In this document: in pieces, positions 37,138 through 45,993 of the stretch
Numbering within the stretch: the first letter of the stretch is position 1
Layout of the letters: each line of letters opens with the position of its first letter
Source of the DNA: Nocardioides sp. IC4_145
GTDB lineage: Bacteria; Actinomycetota; Actinomycetes; Propionibacteriales; Nocardioidaceae
Length of the DNA stretch: 64,000 bases
Reading direction: 5' to 3'
Assembly (NCBI RefSeq): GCF_011250565.1
Contig: NZ_JAANMS010000001.1
Coordinates: 186,001 to 250,000 of the forward strand
The notes under the pieces: generated by a model
Database searches by the model: none
What the model saw: the letters and a program-made list of their open reading frames with translations, nothing else
What the model was told of the DNA's origin: nothing
Made by a program: the position numbers and the translations under genes

Positions 37138-38085
37138 TCAGCCGACCCAGGCGTCGTGCCACCGCCCGATCGCGTCGTACGCCGCGGCGCGCGGCGCGGG
37201 CAGGGACAGCACGACGTCGTGCCGGGCGTCGGGCACGGCGACGTACGTGACGTGCGGGCCGACGGCGGGGGACCACCGGCGGATCTGGGGCACCTCGAGC
37301 ACGATGTCGTGGCGGTGCACGTCGTCGCCCATGGCGCTCGGCTGCGCGCTGGCGCCCGACGACAGCACGAGCACCGGGCAGGGCACCGCGAGGCCGGCGT
37401 GGAGCCGGGCGTGCCCGCGGCGGACGGCGCGCAGCCAGCCGGCGTGCACGGTGAACGACTCGAGCGGCTTCCACGCCAGGTCGAAGTCCCACTCGCCCTC
37501 GTGGTCGCGGTGCAGGCTGCGGGCGTAGAAGCCGCTGACCGAGCGCGGTAGCACCCGCTTCGGGGTGCGGCGGCCGACCTGCTCGACGACGACCGTGCCG
37601 AGGGTGCGGAGCAGGACGCTGCCCTGCATGTCGAACCAGGGGGAGTTGAGCACCATCCCGGCCAGCTCGTCCGGCTTGCGCGCGTCGGCCCACAGCGACG
37701 TGGTGAGCCCGCCGGTGGAGTGCCCGGTCAGCACCACGTGGTCGTGGCTGTCGCGGCCGGTGACGAGCGCCCACGCGGCGTCGAGCTCCGCGGCGTACTC
37801 CGACAGGTCCGCGACGTAGTTGGGGGTCTGGTGCGGGCGGATCGAGCGGCCGTACTTGCGCAGGTCGAGGGCGTAGAAGTCGTAGCCGCGCCCGGTCCAC
37901 CACTCGGCGTACCCGGTCTGGAAGAAGTAGTCGGCGAAGCCGTGCACGTGCAGGACCGCCCGCCGCGTCGGCGTCGCCGCCCGCCGCTGGACCAGCGTCG
38001 CGACGACGGGGCCCTCGTCGTCGTCGGGCAGGACGATCTCCTCGGCCAGGTAGGGCTCGCCGAGGACGTCGGGGGTCGTGCTCAT
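37138..38085 (-). CDS. Alpha/beta hydrolase, monoacylglycerol-lipase-like
   Basis: A 315-residue soluble hydrolase of the serine aminopeptidase S33/lysophospholipase group. Visible are the oxyanion strand HGFADY (about 47-52), the nucleophile elbow GHSTGG (about 120-125) and the late histidine in DARHDVV (about 289-295). It overlaps the phosphodiesterase gene by ATGA; together they could act on a glycerolipid or glycerophosphodiester. The exact substrate is not shown by the sequence. Confidence 0.85.
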   Translation of the reverse strand: MSTTPDVLGEPYLAEEIVLPDDDEGPVVATLVQRRAATPTRRAVLHVHGFADYFFQTGYAEWWTGRGYDFYALDLRKYGRSIRPHQTPNYVADLSEYAAELDAAWALVTGRDSHDHVVLTGHSTGGLTTSLWADARKPDELAGMVLNSPWFDMQGSVLLRTLGTVVVEQVGRRTPKRVLPRSVSGFYARSLHRDHEGEWDFDLAWKPLESFTVHAGWLRAVRRGHARLHAGLAVPCPVLVLSSGASAQPSAMGDDVHRHDIVLEVPQIRRWSPAVGPHVTYVAVPDARHDVVLSLPAPRAAAYDAIGRWHDAWVG

Positions 38086-38837
38086 GCCCGGATTCTGCCG
38101 GTACGCCGTCCGCGGATCGCGAGGGCCTCCTGCGGACGGTTGGTGGTCACTAGCCAGGCGCGGCCGGGCCGCAGCCAGTGGCGCAGCGAGCCGGGGGTGT
38201 CGATCGTCCACACCAGCAGCGGCATCCGGCGCCGGCGGGCGAAGCCGGCCAGGCCGGCGCGGGCGAGCCAGTGGTGCGCGACGACGAGGTTGGCCCGCGA
38301 CTGGCGGTAGCGCAGGTGCGGCCACACCTCGGACGCGCGCACGCGCAGCTGCCGCCAGACCGGGAAGCCGGTGACCTTGCGGCCCAGCGAGAGACCGACG
38401 AGCAGGTCGGGGAGGCCGTTCGCCTCGGCCCAGTCGCGGACCTCGCGCACCGACTCGTCGTCGAGCGTGGTCACGATGAGGTTGTCGCCGCCCAGCCGCT
38501 CCACGGCCCGGGCGGTCGCCTCGGCGCAGCTGCCGACGAACTTCAGGTCCAGGTGGGCGCGGCGGCGGCCGGCGAGGGCGTCCAGCACCTCGTCGTACGT
38601 CATCAGGTCCGGCACCGCGGCTCGCAGCTCGTCGACCGTCATCGAGCCGAGGGCGACCTCCTCGCCGGCGACCTCGACGACCGAGTCGTGGAAGACCACG
38701 AGCGTGCCGTCGCCGCACCGCTCGACGTCGAACTCCACGAAGTCGACGTCGAGCGCGAGGGCCTGGTCGACGGCTGCGCGGGTGAGGCAGCGGTGGGCGC
38801 TGAGCTGGACGGGCGCGGGTCGCGTCACGGGCACCAT
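38082..38837 (-). CDS. Glycerophosphodiester phosphodiesterase family protein
   Basis: A 251-residue TIM-barrel phosphodiesterase. The key motifs are AHRCLT (usually HRG; here HRC), EFDVERCGDGTLVVFHD (about 35-51) with metal-binding Glu/Asp and catalytic His, and LDLKF. The Gly to Cys change after the first HR is mild. No signal peptide is seen, so it is probably cytoplasmic. ATG 38837 gives full length; GTG 38828 is a possible leaderless start (GAGGAT, seven-base gap). Confidence 0.85.
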   Translation of the reverse strand: MVPVTRPAPVQLSAHRCLTRAAVDQALALDVDFVEFDVERCGDGTLVVFHDSVVEVAGEEVALGSMTVDELRAAVPDLMTYDEVLDALAGRRRAHLDLKFVGSCAEATARAVERLGGDNLIVTTLDDESVREVRDWAEANGLPDLLVGLSLGRKVTGFPVWRQLRVRASEVWPHLRYRQSRANLVVAHHWLARAGLAGFARRRRMPLLVWTIDTPGSLRHWLRPGRAWLVTTNRPQEALAIRGRRTGRIRA

Positions 38838-38878
38838 CCTCGGGTGCCCCGGCGGGCGGCGCGTGAGACGGTGGCGTG

Positions 38879-39544
38879 ATGGATCTCTCCGAGGCGATGC
38901 GCACGACGGCCGCCGTGCGGGAGTTCACCGACGACCCGCTGCCCGACGAGGTGCTGCACCGCATCCTCGACGACGCCCGGTTCGCGCCGAGCGGGGGGAA
39001 CCGCCAGGGCACCCGGGTGGTGGTGGTCCGCGACCGGGCGACCCGGCAGCGGCTGGCCGGGCTGAACGAGCCGGCGGTGCGGCGGTACGTCGCGCAGTCG
39101 AAGGCGGGGGAGAGCCCCTGGAACCCGGTGCACCCGCCCGGGCCCACGCCCGAGGAGATCGCGGCGACCCGGGTGCCGGCGTCGTTCACCGAGCCGGTGC
39201 TGCGCGCGCCGGTCGTGCTGGTCTTCGTCGTCGACCTCGCAGTCGTCGCCGCGATGGACCAGGACCTCGACCGGGTCGGCATCGTCGGCGGCGCGTCGGT
39301 CTACCCCCTCGTGTGGAACGTGCTGCTCGCCGCCCGCGCCGAGGGCTACGGCGGCACGATCACGACCATGGCCACCGCGATGGAGCCGGAGGTCAGGGCG
39401 CTGCTCGGCGTGCCGGAGACGTACGCCGTCGCCGCGGTCGTCCCCCTCGGCCGGCCGGTCAAGCAGCTGACCCGCTTGAAGCGGCTGCCCGTCGAGGAGC
39501 TGGCCGTCCGCGAGCGGTTCGACGGCGAGCCGTTCGGCCGCTAG
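38879..39544 (+). CDS. Nitroreductase family protein
   Basis: FMN-dependent oxidoreductase of 221 residues. The N-terminal RTTAAVREF and FAPSGGNRQGTR (about 37-48) bind the FMN phosphate; GGTITTM near residue 158 fits the second FMN region. Relatives reduce nitro compounds, quinones or similar electron acceptors. ATG 38879 has only a weak ribosome site, and the start lies 41 bases from the divergent phosphodiesterase gene. Confidence 0.85.
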   Translation: MDLSEAMRTTAAVREFTDDPLPDEVLHRILDDARFAPSGGNRQGTRVVVVRDRATRQRLAGLNEPAVRRYVAQSKAGESPWNPVHPPGPTPEEIAATRVPASFTEPVLRAPVVLVFVVDLAVVAAMDQDLDRVGIVGGASVYPLVWNVLLAARAEGYGGTITTMATAMEPEVRALLGVPETYAVAAVVPLGRPVKQLTRLKRLPVEELAVRERFDGEPFGR

Positions 39545-39549
39545 GACCG

Positions 39550-40038
39550 TCACCCGGCGCCGAGCCCGCGGGTCAGGAAGACGCTGTGCGGGTCGAGTGC
39601 GTAGTCGCCGAACGGCGGGCACTCCTCGAAGCCGCGCGAGCGGTAGAGGGTGCGGGCCGGCGCGAAGTACGGCTCGGTGCCGGTCTCCAGGCTGATCCGC
39701 TCGTGCCCGGCCGCCTCGGCCTCGGCCAGGACGCGGTCGAGCAGGCCGGCGCCGACCCCGCGCCGGCGGGCCGCGGTGGCGGTGCGCATCGACTTCAGCT
39801 CGACGTGGCCCGCGCCGAGATCCTGGAGCGCGACGCAGCCGAGTACTGCGCCCTCGTCCGACCGCGCGGTCCAGAACGCCGTGCCCGGAACGGCCAGCGC
39901 GGCCGGGTCCAGCGCGTGCACGCTCTCGGCCGGGCTGGTCGCGTGCATGTCGCGCAGGTGCTCCTCCAGCAGAGCGACGACCTCGGGTCGCAGGGGCGAG
40001 TCCGGCGCCACGGTCCAGGCCGCGAGCACGTCGCTCAC
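39550..40038 (-). CDS. GNAT family N-acetyltransferase
   Basis: A 162-residue acetyltransferase. The acetyl-CoA loop is visible as RRRGVGAGLLDRVL (about 93-106), preceded by VELKSMRT and followed by SLETGTEPYFAPARTLYRSRGF. The last pattern, with the cluster of acidic and Pro residues, is common in putative GNATs of the YiaC/PA4866 type. It overlaps the glutamine amidotransferase gene by GTGA and is the final gene of the amine operon; whether it acts in that pathway is unknown. Confidence 0.82.
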   Translation of the reverse strand: MSDVLAAWTVAPDSPLRPEVVALLEEHLRDMHATSPAESVHALDPAALAVPGTAFWTARSDEGAVLGCVALQDLGAGHVELKSMRTATAARRRGVGAGLLDRVLAEAEAAGHERISLETGTEPYFAPARTLYRSRGFEECPPFGDYALDPHSVFLTRGLGAG

Positions 40039-40757
40039 CGGGCGGTCCGCTCCACGGCGTACGCGGCGGCGGCGCGCACCAGCCCGGCGAGCAGGCCGAC
40101 GTCGGCGGCGGTCTCGGGGTGCCACTGGACCGCGACGCAGAACCGGTCGCCGGGCACCTCCATCGCCTCCAGCGTCCCGTCCTCCGCGCTGGCGGCGGCG
40201 ACCCAGCCGGGGTGGGTGGCCACCGACTGGTGGTGGTGGCAGCTGACCTCGAGCGTCTCGCCCACGAGGCCGGCGACCAGCGTGCCCGGCACCGTGCGGA
40301 CCGGCACGTGGCCGAAGACGTCGCCGCCGGGGGAGTGCTCCTCGTGCCCGACCAGGTCGGGCGTGTGCTGGTCGAGTGATCCACCTGCGTGGACGGCCAT
40401 GAGCTGCATCCCGCGGCACACGCCGAGCACCGGCAGGCCGGCCGCCGCGGCGGCGTCGAGCAGCGCGAGCTCCCACGCGTCCCGGTCCGGGCGCCAGCCG
40501 GCCGTGCGCGGGTGCGGCTCGGCGTCGTACTGCGCCGGGTCGACGTCCGCGCCGCCGGCGACGACGAGGCCGTCGAGGCGGCGCACCACGGCGTCGGCCG
40601 CGCCGACCTGCGCGACCGGCGGCAGCAGCACCGGCACGCCGCCGGTGGCCTCGACGGCCTCGGCGTACTGGGTCGGCAGCAGGTCGGCGCGCTGGTCCCA
40701 CACGCCCCAGCGCGCCGGCTCGCGATAGGTCGACAGCCCGATGACCGGTGCGCTCAC
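40035..40757 (-). CDS. Gamma-glutamyl hydrolase, class I amidotransferase-like (PuuD type)
   Basis: A 240-residue enzyme with the nucleophile Cys in GVCRGMQ (about 113-119) and the catalytic HPE in QWHPE (about 215-219). PuuD-type enzymes split gamma-glutamyl-amino acids such as gamma-glutamyl-GABA. In this operon the likely substrate is the gamma-glutamyl acid formed by the dehydrogenase, so glutamate is recovered. GTG 40757 starts 10 bases after the SDR gene stop. Confidence 0.9.
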   Translation of the reverse strand: MSAPVIGLSTYREPARWGVWDQRADLLPTQYAEAVEATGGVPVLLPPVAQVGAADAVVRRLDGLVVAGGADVDPAQYDAEPHPRTAGWRPDRDAWELALLDAAAAAGLPVLGVCRGMQLMAVHAGGSLDQHTPDLVGHEEHSPGGDVFGHVPVRTVPGTLVAGLVGETLEVSCHHHQSVATHPGWVAAASAEDGTLEAMEVPGDRFCVAVQWHPETAADVGLLAGLVRAAAAYAVERTAR

Positions 40758-40767
40758 CCGACGGCCC

Positions 40768-41547
40768 TCACAGCGGCGTGACGTAGGCGCCGGAGATGCC
40801 GCCGTCGACCAGGAAGGTGTTGGCGGTCATGAACGAGGAGTCGTCGGAGGCCAGGAACAGCACCGCCGACGCCATCTCCTCCGGGTCGCCGAAGCGGCCC
40901 ATCGGCACGTGCACGAGCCGGCGCGCGGCCCGCTCGGGGTCGCTGGCGAAGAGCTCCTGCAGGAGCGGGGTGTTGACCGGCCCCGGGCACAGCGCGTTGA
41001 CCCGCACGCCCTGACGCGCGAACTGCACGCCGAGCTCGCGGGTCATCGAGAGCACGCCGCCCTTGGAGGCGGAGTAGGAGATCTGCGAGGTCGCGGCGCC
41101 CATGACGGCCACGAACGACGCGGTGTTGATGATCGAGCCCTTGCCCTGCTCGAGCATGTAGGGCAGTGCTGCCTTGCAGCACAGGTACACGCTCGTCAGG
41201 TTGACCTCCTGCACCTTGCGCCAGGCGTCGAGGTCGGTGTCGAGGATCGAGTCGTCCTCCGGCGGGCTGATGCCGGCGTTGTTGAAGGCGATGTCGACCG
41301 AGCCGTAGGTGTCCTTCGCCGTCCGGAACAGCGCGTCGACCTGCTCCTTGTCGGTGACGTCGACGTGGACGTACGTCGCGAAGTCGGTGCCGCCGAGCTG
41401 CCCCACCAGCTGGTGCCCGCGCTCGTCGTCGATGTCGCCGATGACGACCTTCGCGCCCTCCTCGACGAAGCGCTGGACGGTCGCCAGGCCGATGCCCGAG
41501 CAACCGCCGGTGACGACCGCGACCCGGTCCTGGATGCGTCCTGCCAT
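40768..41547 (-). CDS. SDR family oxidoreductase of the amine operon
   Basis: NAD(P)-dependent SDR of 259 residues with TGGCSGIG (about 13-20), NNAGIS and an intact catalytic SYSASK motif (Tyr near 158, Lys near 162). It could oxidise a gamma-glutamyl amino-alcohol to the aldehyde, feeding the next enzyme; this role is inferred from the neighbours. A strong ribosome site (AGGAGGG) precedes ATG 41547. A 46-bp repeat lies between it and the aldehyde dehydrogenase gene. Confidence 0.88.
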   Translation of the reverse strand: MAGRIQDRVAVVTGGCSGIGLATVQRFVEEGAKVVIGDIDDERGHQLVGQLGGTDFATYVHVDVTDKEQVDALFRTAKDTYGSVDIAFNNAGISPPEDDSILDTDLDAWRKVQEVNLTSVYLCCKAALPYMLEQGKGSIINTASFVAVMGAATSQISYSASKGGVLSMTRELGVQFARQGVRVNALCPGPVNTPLLQELFASDPERAARRLVHVPMGRFGDPEEMASAVLFLASDDSSFMTANTFLVDGGISGAYVTPL

Positions 41548-41570
41548 GCGTGTGTCCCTCCTGGGGTCGG

Positions 41571-41616
41571 GTCGTGTGCCTCACGACGCGCGGGGGCGCG
41601 TCCTCGGGCACACGAC
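41571..41616. repeat. 46-bp palindromic element, copy 1
   Basis: Ends GTCGTGTGCC and GGCACACGAC with an inner ACGCG/CGCG pair. It is inside the amine operon, in the 96-base gap between the aldehyde dehydrogenase and SDR genes. Other copies are at 57247, 57401 and 59465. Confidence 0.85.
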
Positions 41617-41643
41617 CCCGGGGTTGGTGTGCGGGTGCTGCGG

Positions 41644-43002
41644 TCAGTGGGCGATGAAGACGTTCTTCTCCTCGGTGAACGCCTGGGGCGCGTCGGGTCC
41701 GAGCTCGCGGCCGAGGCCGGACTGCTTGTAGCCGCCGAACGGCGTCCAGTAGCGGACCGAGGCGTGGGAGTTCACCGAGAGGTTGCCGGCCTCGACGGCG
41801 CGGGCGACGCGGAGGCCCCGCCCGAGGTCGCGGGTGTAGATCGAGCCCGACAGGCCGTAGTCGGTGTCGTTGGCCCGGGCCACCGCGTCGGCCTCGTCGT
41901 CGAACGGCATCACCGCGACGACCGGCCCGAAGACCTCCTCGCGCCAGATCCGCTGCGCCGGGTCGTCGACCGCCACGACGGACGGGGCGACCCAGAATCC
42001 GTCGCCACCGGGCGTCGAGCCGCTGATGGTCACGTCGACCTCGGACAGGTAGCCCGCGACCGTGTCGCGCTGGCGCGCCGAGATCAGCGGGCCCATCTCC
42101 GAGGCCTCGTCGGTCGGGTCGAGCACCCGCAGGCCGGTGACGCCGGGCTCGAGGAGCGAGAGGAACTCGTCGTACGCCGAGCGCTCGACGAGGATCCGCG
42201 AGCGTGCGCAGCAGTCCTGGCCGGCGTTGTCGAAGACGGCGTACGGCGCCGCCGCGGCCGCCGCGGCGAGGTTGGCGTCGGCAAAGACGATGTTGCTGCT
42301 CTTGCCGCCCAGCTCCAGGGTGACCCGCTTGACCTGGTCCGCGCAGCCGGCCATCACCCGCTTGCCGACCGCGGTCGACCCGGTGAAGCAGACCTTGCGC
42401 ACCAGCGGGTGGGTCACAAACCGCTCGCCGACGACGTCGCCGCGGCCGGGCAGCACGGTCAGCACCCCCTCGGGGATGCCGGCCTCGAGCGCGAGCTCGG
42501 CCAGCCGCAGCGCGGTCAGCGGGGTGAGCTCGGCGGGCTTGAGCACGACCGTGTTGCCGGCGGCCAGCGCGGGGGCCATGCCCCACGCGGCGATCGGCAT
42601 CGGGAAGTTCCAGGGGACGATGATCCCCACGACGCCGAGCGGCTCGTGGAAGGTCACGTCCGTGCCGCCGGCGACCGGGATCTGCCGGCCGAAGAGCCGC
42701 TCGGGCGCGCCGGCGTAGTAGTTGAGGCAGTCGCGGACGTTGCCGGCCTCCCAGCGGGCGTTGCCCCAGGTGTGGCCGGCGTTGCGGACCTCGATCTCGG
42801 CGAGCTCCTCGACGTGGGCGTCGACGACCGCGGCGTACCTGCGCAGCAGCGCCGCCCGTTCGCCGGGCGCGACGGCCCGCCAGCTCGCGAACGCCTCGTG
42901 GGCGCGCGCGATGGCGGCGTCGGCCTCCTCCACCGAGGCCAGCGGCACCTCGGTGATCGGGCGTGCGGTGGCCGGGTTCACCACGGTGAACAGGTCGGTC
43001 AT
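41644..43002 (-). CDS. Aldehyde dehydrogenase (PuuC-like)
   Basis: NAD-dependent aldehyde dehydrogenase of 452 residues, full length for the family. The catalytic pair is visible: Glu in TLELGGKS near 240 and Cys in GQDCCARS near 276; the cofactor loop FTGSTAVGK is near 220. In the amine operon it would oxidise a gamma-glutamylated aldehyde to the acid. ATG 43002 has GAGGGGAG upstream. The gap to the ligase gene is 36 bases. Confidence 0.93.
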   Translation of the reverse strand: MTDLFTVVNPATARPITEVPLASVEEADAAIARAHEAFASWRAVAPGERAALLRRYAAVVDAHVEELAEIEVRNAGHTWGNARWEAGNVRDCLNYYAGAPERLFGRQIPVAGGTDVTFHEPLGVVGIIVPWNFPMPIAAWGMAPALAAGNTVVLKPAELTPLTALRLAELALEAGIPEGVLTVLPGRGDVVGERFVTHPLVRKVCFTGSTAVGKRVMAGCADQVKRVTLELGGKSSNIVFADANLAAAAAAAPYAVFDNAGQDCCARSRILVERSAYDEFLSLLEPGVTGLRVLDPTDEASEMGPLISARQRDTVAGYLSEVDVTISGSTPGGDGFWVAPSVVAVDDPAQRIWREEVFGPVVAVMPFDDEADAVARANDTDYGLSGSIYTRDLGRGLRVARAVEAGNLSVNSHASVRYWTPFGGYKQSGLGRELGPDAPQAFTEEKNVFIAH

Positions 43003-43038
43003 GCAGCTCCCCTCGTCGGGCCGGGGGTCACATGCGGC

Positions 43039-44430
43039 TCACATGCGTTCGAAGCCCCGGCGCAGCTCCCAGTCGGTGACGGCCGCGTCGAACGCCTTGA
43101 GCTCGACGTCGGCCATGTTCGTGTAGTGGTCGACCACGGCGTCACCGAACGCAGATCGTGCCACCTGCGAGGACGTGAAGGCGTCCCGGGCCTCCCGCAG
43201 CGTCTGCGGCACCAGCTCGAGGCCCTGGTTGTAGGCGTTGCCCTCGGTGGGCGGGACGGGGTCGAGCTCGTTCTCGATGCCGTGGAGGCCGCCGGCGATC
43301 ATCGCGGCGATGGCGAGGTAGGGGTTGACGTCGCCGCCGGGCACGCGGTTCTCCAGGCGGGCCGAGGGGCCGGACCCGACCAGGCGCACCGCGCAGGTCC
43401 GGTTGTCCATCCCCCAGGCGATCGCGGTCGGCGCGAACGAGCCGTCGGCGAAGCGCTTGTAGGAGTTGACGTTCGGGGCGTAGAGCAGCGTGAAGTCGCG
43501 CATCGTGGCCAGCAGGCCGGCGATGAACTGGTCGTAGACGCGGGTCCGGTCGTCGCGCTCGGCGTCCCAGAACACCAGCTCGCCGTCGGTGCCGCGCAGC
43601 GAGAGGTGGATGTGGCAGGAGCTTCCCTCGCGCTCGTTGAACTTCGCCATGAACGTCAGCGACTTGCCGTGCAGCGCCGCGATCTCCTTGGCCGCGGTCT
43701 TGTAGACGACGTGGTGGTCGGCGGTCACCAGCGCCTCGTTGTAGAGGAAGCCGATCTCGTGCTGGCCCAGGTTGCACTCGCCCTTGGCGCCCTCGACGTC
43801 CATGCCGGCGGCGTACATGGTGTTGCGGATGTCGCGCAGCAGCGGCTCGACGCGTGTGGTGCCGAGGATGGAGTAGTCGACGTTGTACTGGTTGGCCGGC
43901 CGCAGCTGCTGGTAGCCGCGGTCGAAGGCCTCCTCGTAGGTGTCCTCGAAGACGATGAACTCCAGCTCGGTCCCGGCGTGCGCCTCCCAGCCGCGCTCGC
44001 GCGCCCGGTCGAGCTGGGTCTTGAGGATCGTGCGGGGCGACTCGGCGACCGGCGTGTGGTCGGGCCACACCAGGTCGCACTGGACCATCGCGGTCGCCGG
44101 GAGGTGGGGGAGCAGCCGCAGCGTGCTCCAGTCCGGCAGCCACTCCATGTCGCCGTAGCCGCGCTCCCAGGAGGAGATCGCGTAGCCGTCGACGGTGTTC
44201 ATGTCGACGTCCACCGCGAGCAGGTAGTTGCAGCCCTCGGTGCCGGCCTCGAGCGCCACGTCGAGGAAGTACGCCGCGTGCAGCCGCTTGCCCTGGAGCC
44301 GGCCCTGCATGTCGGTGAAGGCCATCACCACCGTGTCGACCTCGCCGTCGGCGACGAGCCGGCGCAGCCGGTCCAGCGTGAGCATCCGGTCGTTGACCGG
44401 CTGCTCGGTCCCTGCGGTCAGGTCGGTCAC
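43039..44430 (-). CDS. Glutamine-synthetase-family gamma-glutamyl amine ligase (PuuA/GlnA4-like)
   Basis: ATP-dependent ligase of 463 residues that probably joins glutamate to a primary amine. GS-type motifs are present: GTELEF near 150, HEIGFLYNEAL (about 210-220), SCHIHLSL near 266 and RLENRVPGGDVNPYLA near 355. The tyrosine-adenylation region of true GlnA is absent. With an amino-acid/ethanolamine permease beside it, ethanolamine or a polyamine is the likely substrate; a similar gene in Streptomyces (glnA4) acts on ethanolamine. It overlaps the permease gene by GTGA. Confidence 0.9.
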   Translation of the reverse strand: MTDLTAGTEQPVNDRMLTLDRLRRLVADGEVDTVVMAFTDMQGRLQGKRLHAAYFLDVALEAGTEGCNYLLAVDVDMNTVDGYAISSWERGYGDMEWLPDWSTLRLLPHLPATAMVQCDLVWPDHTPVAESPRTILKTQLDRARERGWEAHAGTELEFIVFEDTYEEAFDRGYQQLRPANQYNVDYSILGTTRVEPLLRDIRNTMYAAGMDVEGAKGECNLGQHEIGFLYNEALVTADHHVVYKTAAKEIAALHGKSLTFMAKFNEREGSSCHIHLSLRGTDGELVFWDAERDDRTRVYDQFIAGLLATMRDFTLLYAPNVNSYKRFADGSFAPTAIAWGMDNRTCAVRLVGSGPSARLENRVPGGDVNPYLAIAAMIAGGLHGIENELDPVPPTEGNAYNQGLELVPQTLREARDAFTSSQVARSAFGDAVVDHYTNMADVELKAFDAAVTDWELRRGFERM

Positions 44431-45836
44431 GAGAGTCCCTTCTCGGCGTCCTCGATGGCGGCGAACTCCTCTTCGGGAGCCCCCGCGACGATGTGGTGGC
44501 GGCTGTACAGGGCGAAGTAGGCGATCGCCAGCGCGAAGACGCCCGCGGTGATGAGCACCGCGGTGGAGTTGACGAAGAAGCCCGCGACGACGGCGACGCA
44601 GGCGAGCACGAAGCCGATGCCGGTGGTGACGACGCCGCCCGGGGTGCGGTAGGGCCGCTCGAGCTCGGGCTCGCGGATGCGCAGCACGATGTGGGAGAGC
44701 GTCATCAGCACGTAGGAGATCGTCGCGCCGAAGACCGCCACGAGGATGAGCAGGTCGCCCTCGTTGAGCATCGCCATGACGAAGCCGATGATGCCGGGCA
44801 CGATCAGCGCGAGGTACGGCGTCTTGCGGCTGCCGGTGCGCGAGAGCACCTTCGGCAGGTAGCCGGCCCGCGAGAGCGCGAAGGTCTGGCGCGAGTAGGC
44901 GAAGATGATCGAGAAGAAGCTGGCGACCAGGCCGAGCAGCCCGACGACGTTGACGAACGTGCTGACCGCCGTGGAGCCGCCGTACGCCGTCTCGAGGGCG
45001 TCGACGAGCGGGTTGCCGGACTCCTGGAGCGACTCCGCGCCGGCCGCGCCGGGGGCGACGAGCAGGATCATCGCGGCGAACGCCAGCAGCGTCAGCATCG
45101 CGGCGATGATGCCGCGCGGCATCGAGCGGGCCGGGTCCTTGGTCTCCTCGGCGGCGAGCGGCACGCCCTCGACGGCGAGGAAGAACCAGATCGCGTAGGG
45201 GAGGGCGGCCCAGATGCCGATCAACCCGAACGGCAGGAAGTCGCTGGCCCCGGCGGCGTCGGTCGGGGTGATGTCGACGAGGTTGGCGGCGTCGAACTTC
45301 AGCGCGGCGGCGACGACGAAGGCGAGCAGCGCGATGACCGCGATGGCCGTGATCGCGAACATCAGCTTCAGCGCCTCACCGACGCCCCACAGGTGCAGGC
45401 CGATGAACACGAGGTAGAAGACCGCGAAGACCAGCGGGCCGTCGATGCCGACGAGGGAGTCGACGTAGGCGCCGATGAAGTTGGCGATCGCGGCGGGCGC
45501 GATGGCGTACTCGATGAGGATGGCCGTGCCGGTGAGGAAGCCGCCCCACGGGCCGAGCGCGCGGCGCGCGAAGCCGTACCCGCCGCCGGCGGTCGAGATG
45601 GTGGAGGACATCTCCGCCAGCCCGAGCACCATGCACAGGTACATCACGCCCATGATGACCGTGGCGACCAGCAGGCCGCCCCAACCGCCCTCGGCGAGGC
45701 CGAAGTTCCAGCCGGCGAAGTCGCCGGAGATGACGTAGGCGACGCCGAGCCCGGCCAGGAGGACCCAGCCGGCCACGCCGCTGCGCAGCTGCCGCTCCTC
45801 GAAGTAGGCGGCGTCCTCGTGCTCCCGTGTGGTCAT
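44427..45836 (-). CDS. APC-family permease, ethanolamine-permease-like
   Basis: A 469-residue membrane transporter with about twelve helices. The segment GWVLLAGLGVAYVISGDFAG (about 24-43), followed by WNFGLAEGGWGG, and TAGGGYGFARRALGPWGGFL match the ethanolamine permease (Eat) subgroup of the amino acid/polyamine/organocation family. It is the first gene of the amine operon and supplies the substrate for glutamylation. AGGA precedes ATG 45836; a candidate promoter lies about 60 bases upstream. Confidence 0.9.
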   Translation of the reverse strand: MTTREHEDAAYFEERQLRSGVAGWVLLAGLGVAYVISGDFAGWNFGLAEGGWGGLLVATVIMGVMYLCMVLGLAEMSSTISTAGGGYGFARRALGPWGGFLTGTAILIEYAIAPAAIANFIGAYVDSLVGIDGPLVFAVFYLVFIGLHLWGVGEALKLMFAITAIAVIALLAFVVAAALKFDAANLVDITPTDAAGASDFLPFGLIGIWAALPYAIWFFLAVEGVPLAAEETKDPARSMPRGIIAAMLTLLAFAAMILLVAPGAAGAESLQESGNPLVDALETAYGGSTAVSTFVNVVGLLGLVASFFSIIFAYSRQTFALSRAGYLPKVLSRTGSRKTPYLALIVPGIIGFVMAMLNEGDLLILVAVFGATISYVLMTLSHIVLRIREPELERPYRTPGGVVTTGIGFVLACVAVVAGFFVNSTAVLITAGVFALAIAYFALYSRHHIVAGAPEEEFAAIEDAEKGLS

Positions 45837-45891
45837 GTCGAGTCCTGTCTGCCGTCACGGTGGCGGGGCCCGAGCCCACCGGGGTTGCTAG

Positions 45892-45921
45892 ACGGTAGTG
45901 ACCACTTCCGGCACCCGACAA
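45892..45921 (-). promoter_or_regulatory. Candidate promoter of the amine operon
   Basis: On the minus strand TTGTCG (45921-45916) and TACCGT (45897-45892) are 18 bases apart, a standard spacing, upstream of the permease ATG at 45836. The leader would be about 50 bases long. Confidence 0.45.
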
Positions 45922-45993
45922 GCATCGTGTCGGCGCGGCGACAGGACGGATCCCGCGACGGGTTCCACGACGGGCCCCGCGCGGGCCCCGTGC

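Noticed and set aside
40741-44520. Plus-strand open frame of 1259 codons
   Set aside because: It is antisense to the amine operon genes, which have intact family motifs; composition (Val, Gly, Asp, His rich) is typical of a shadow frame.
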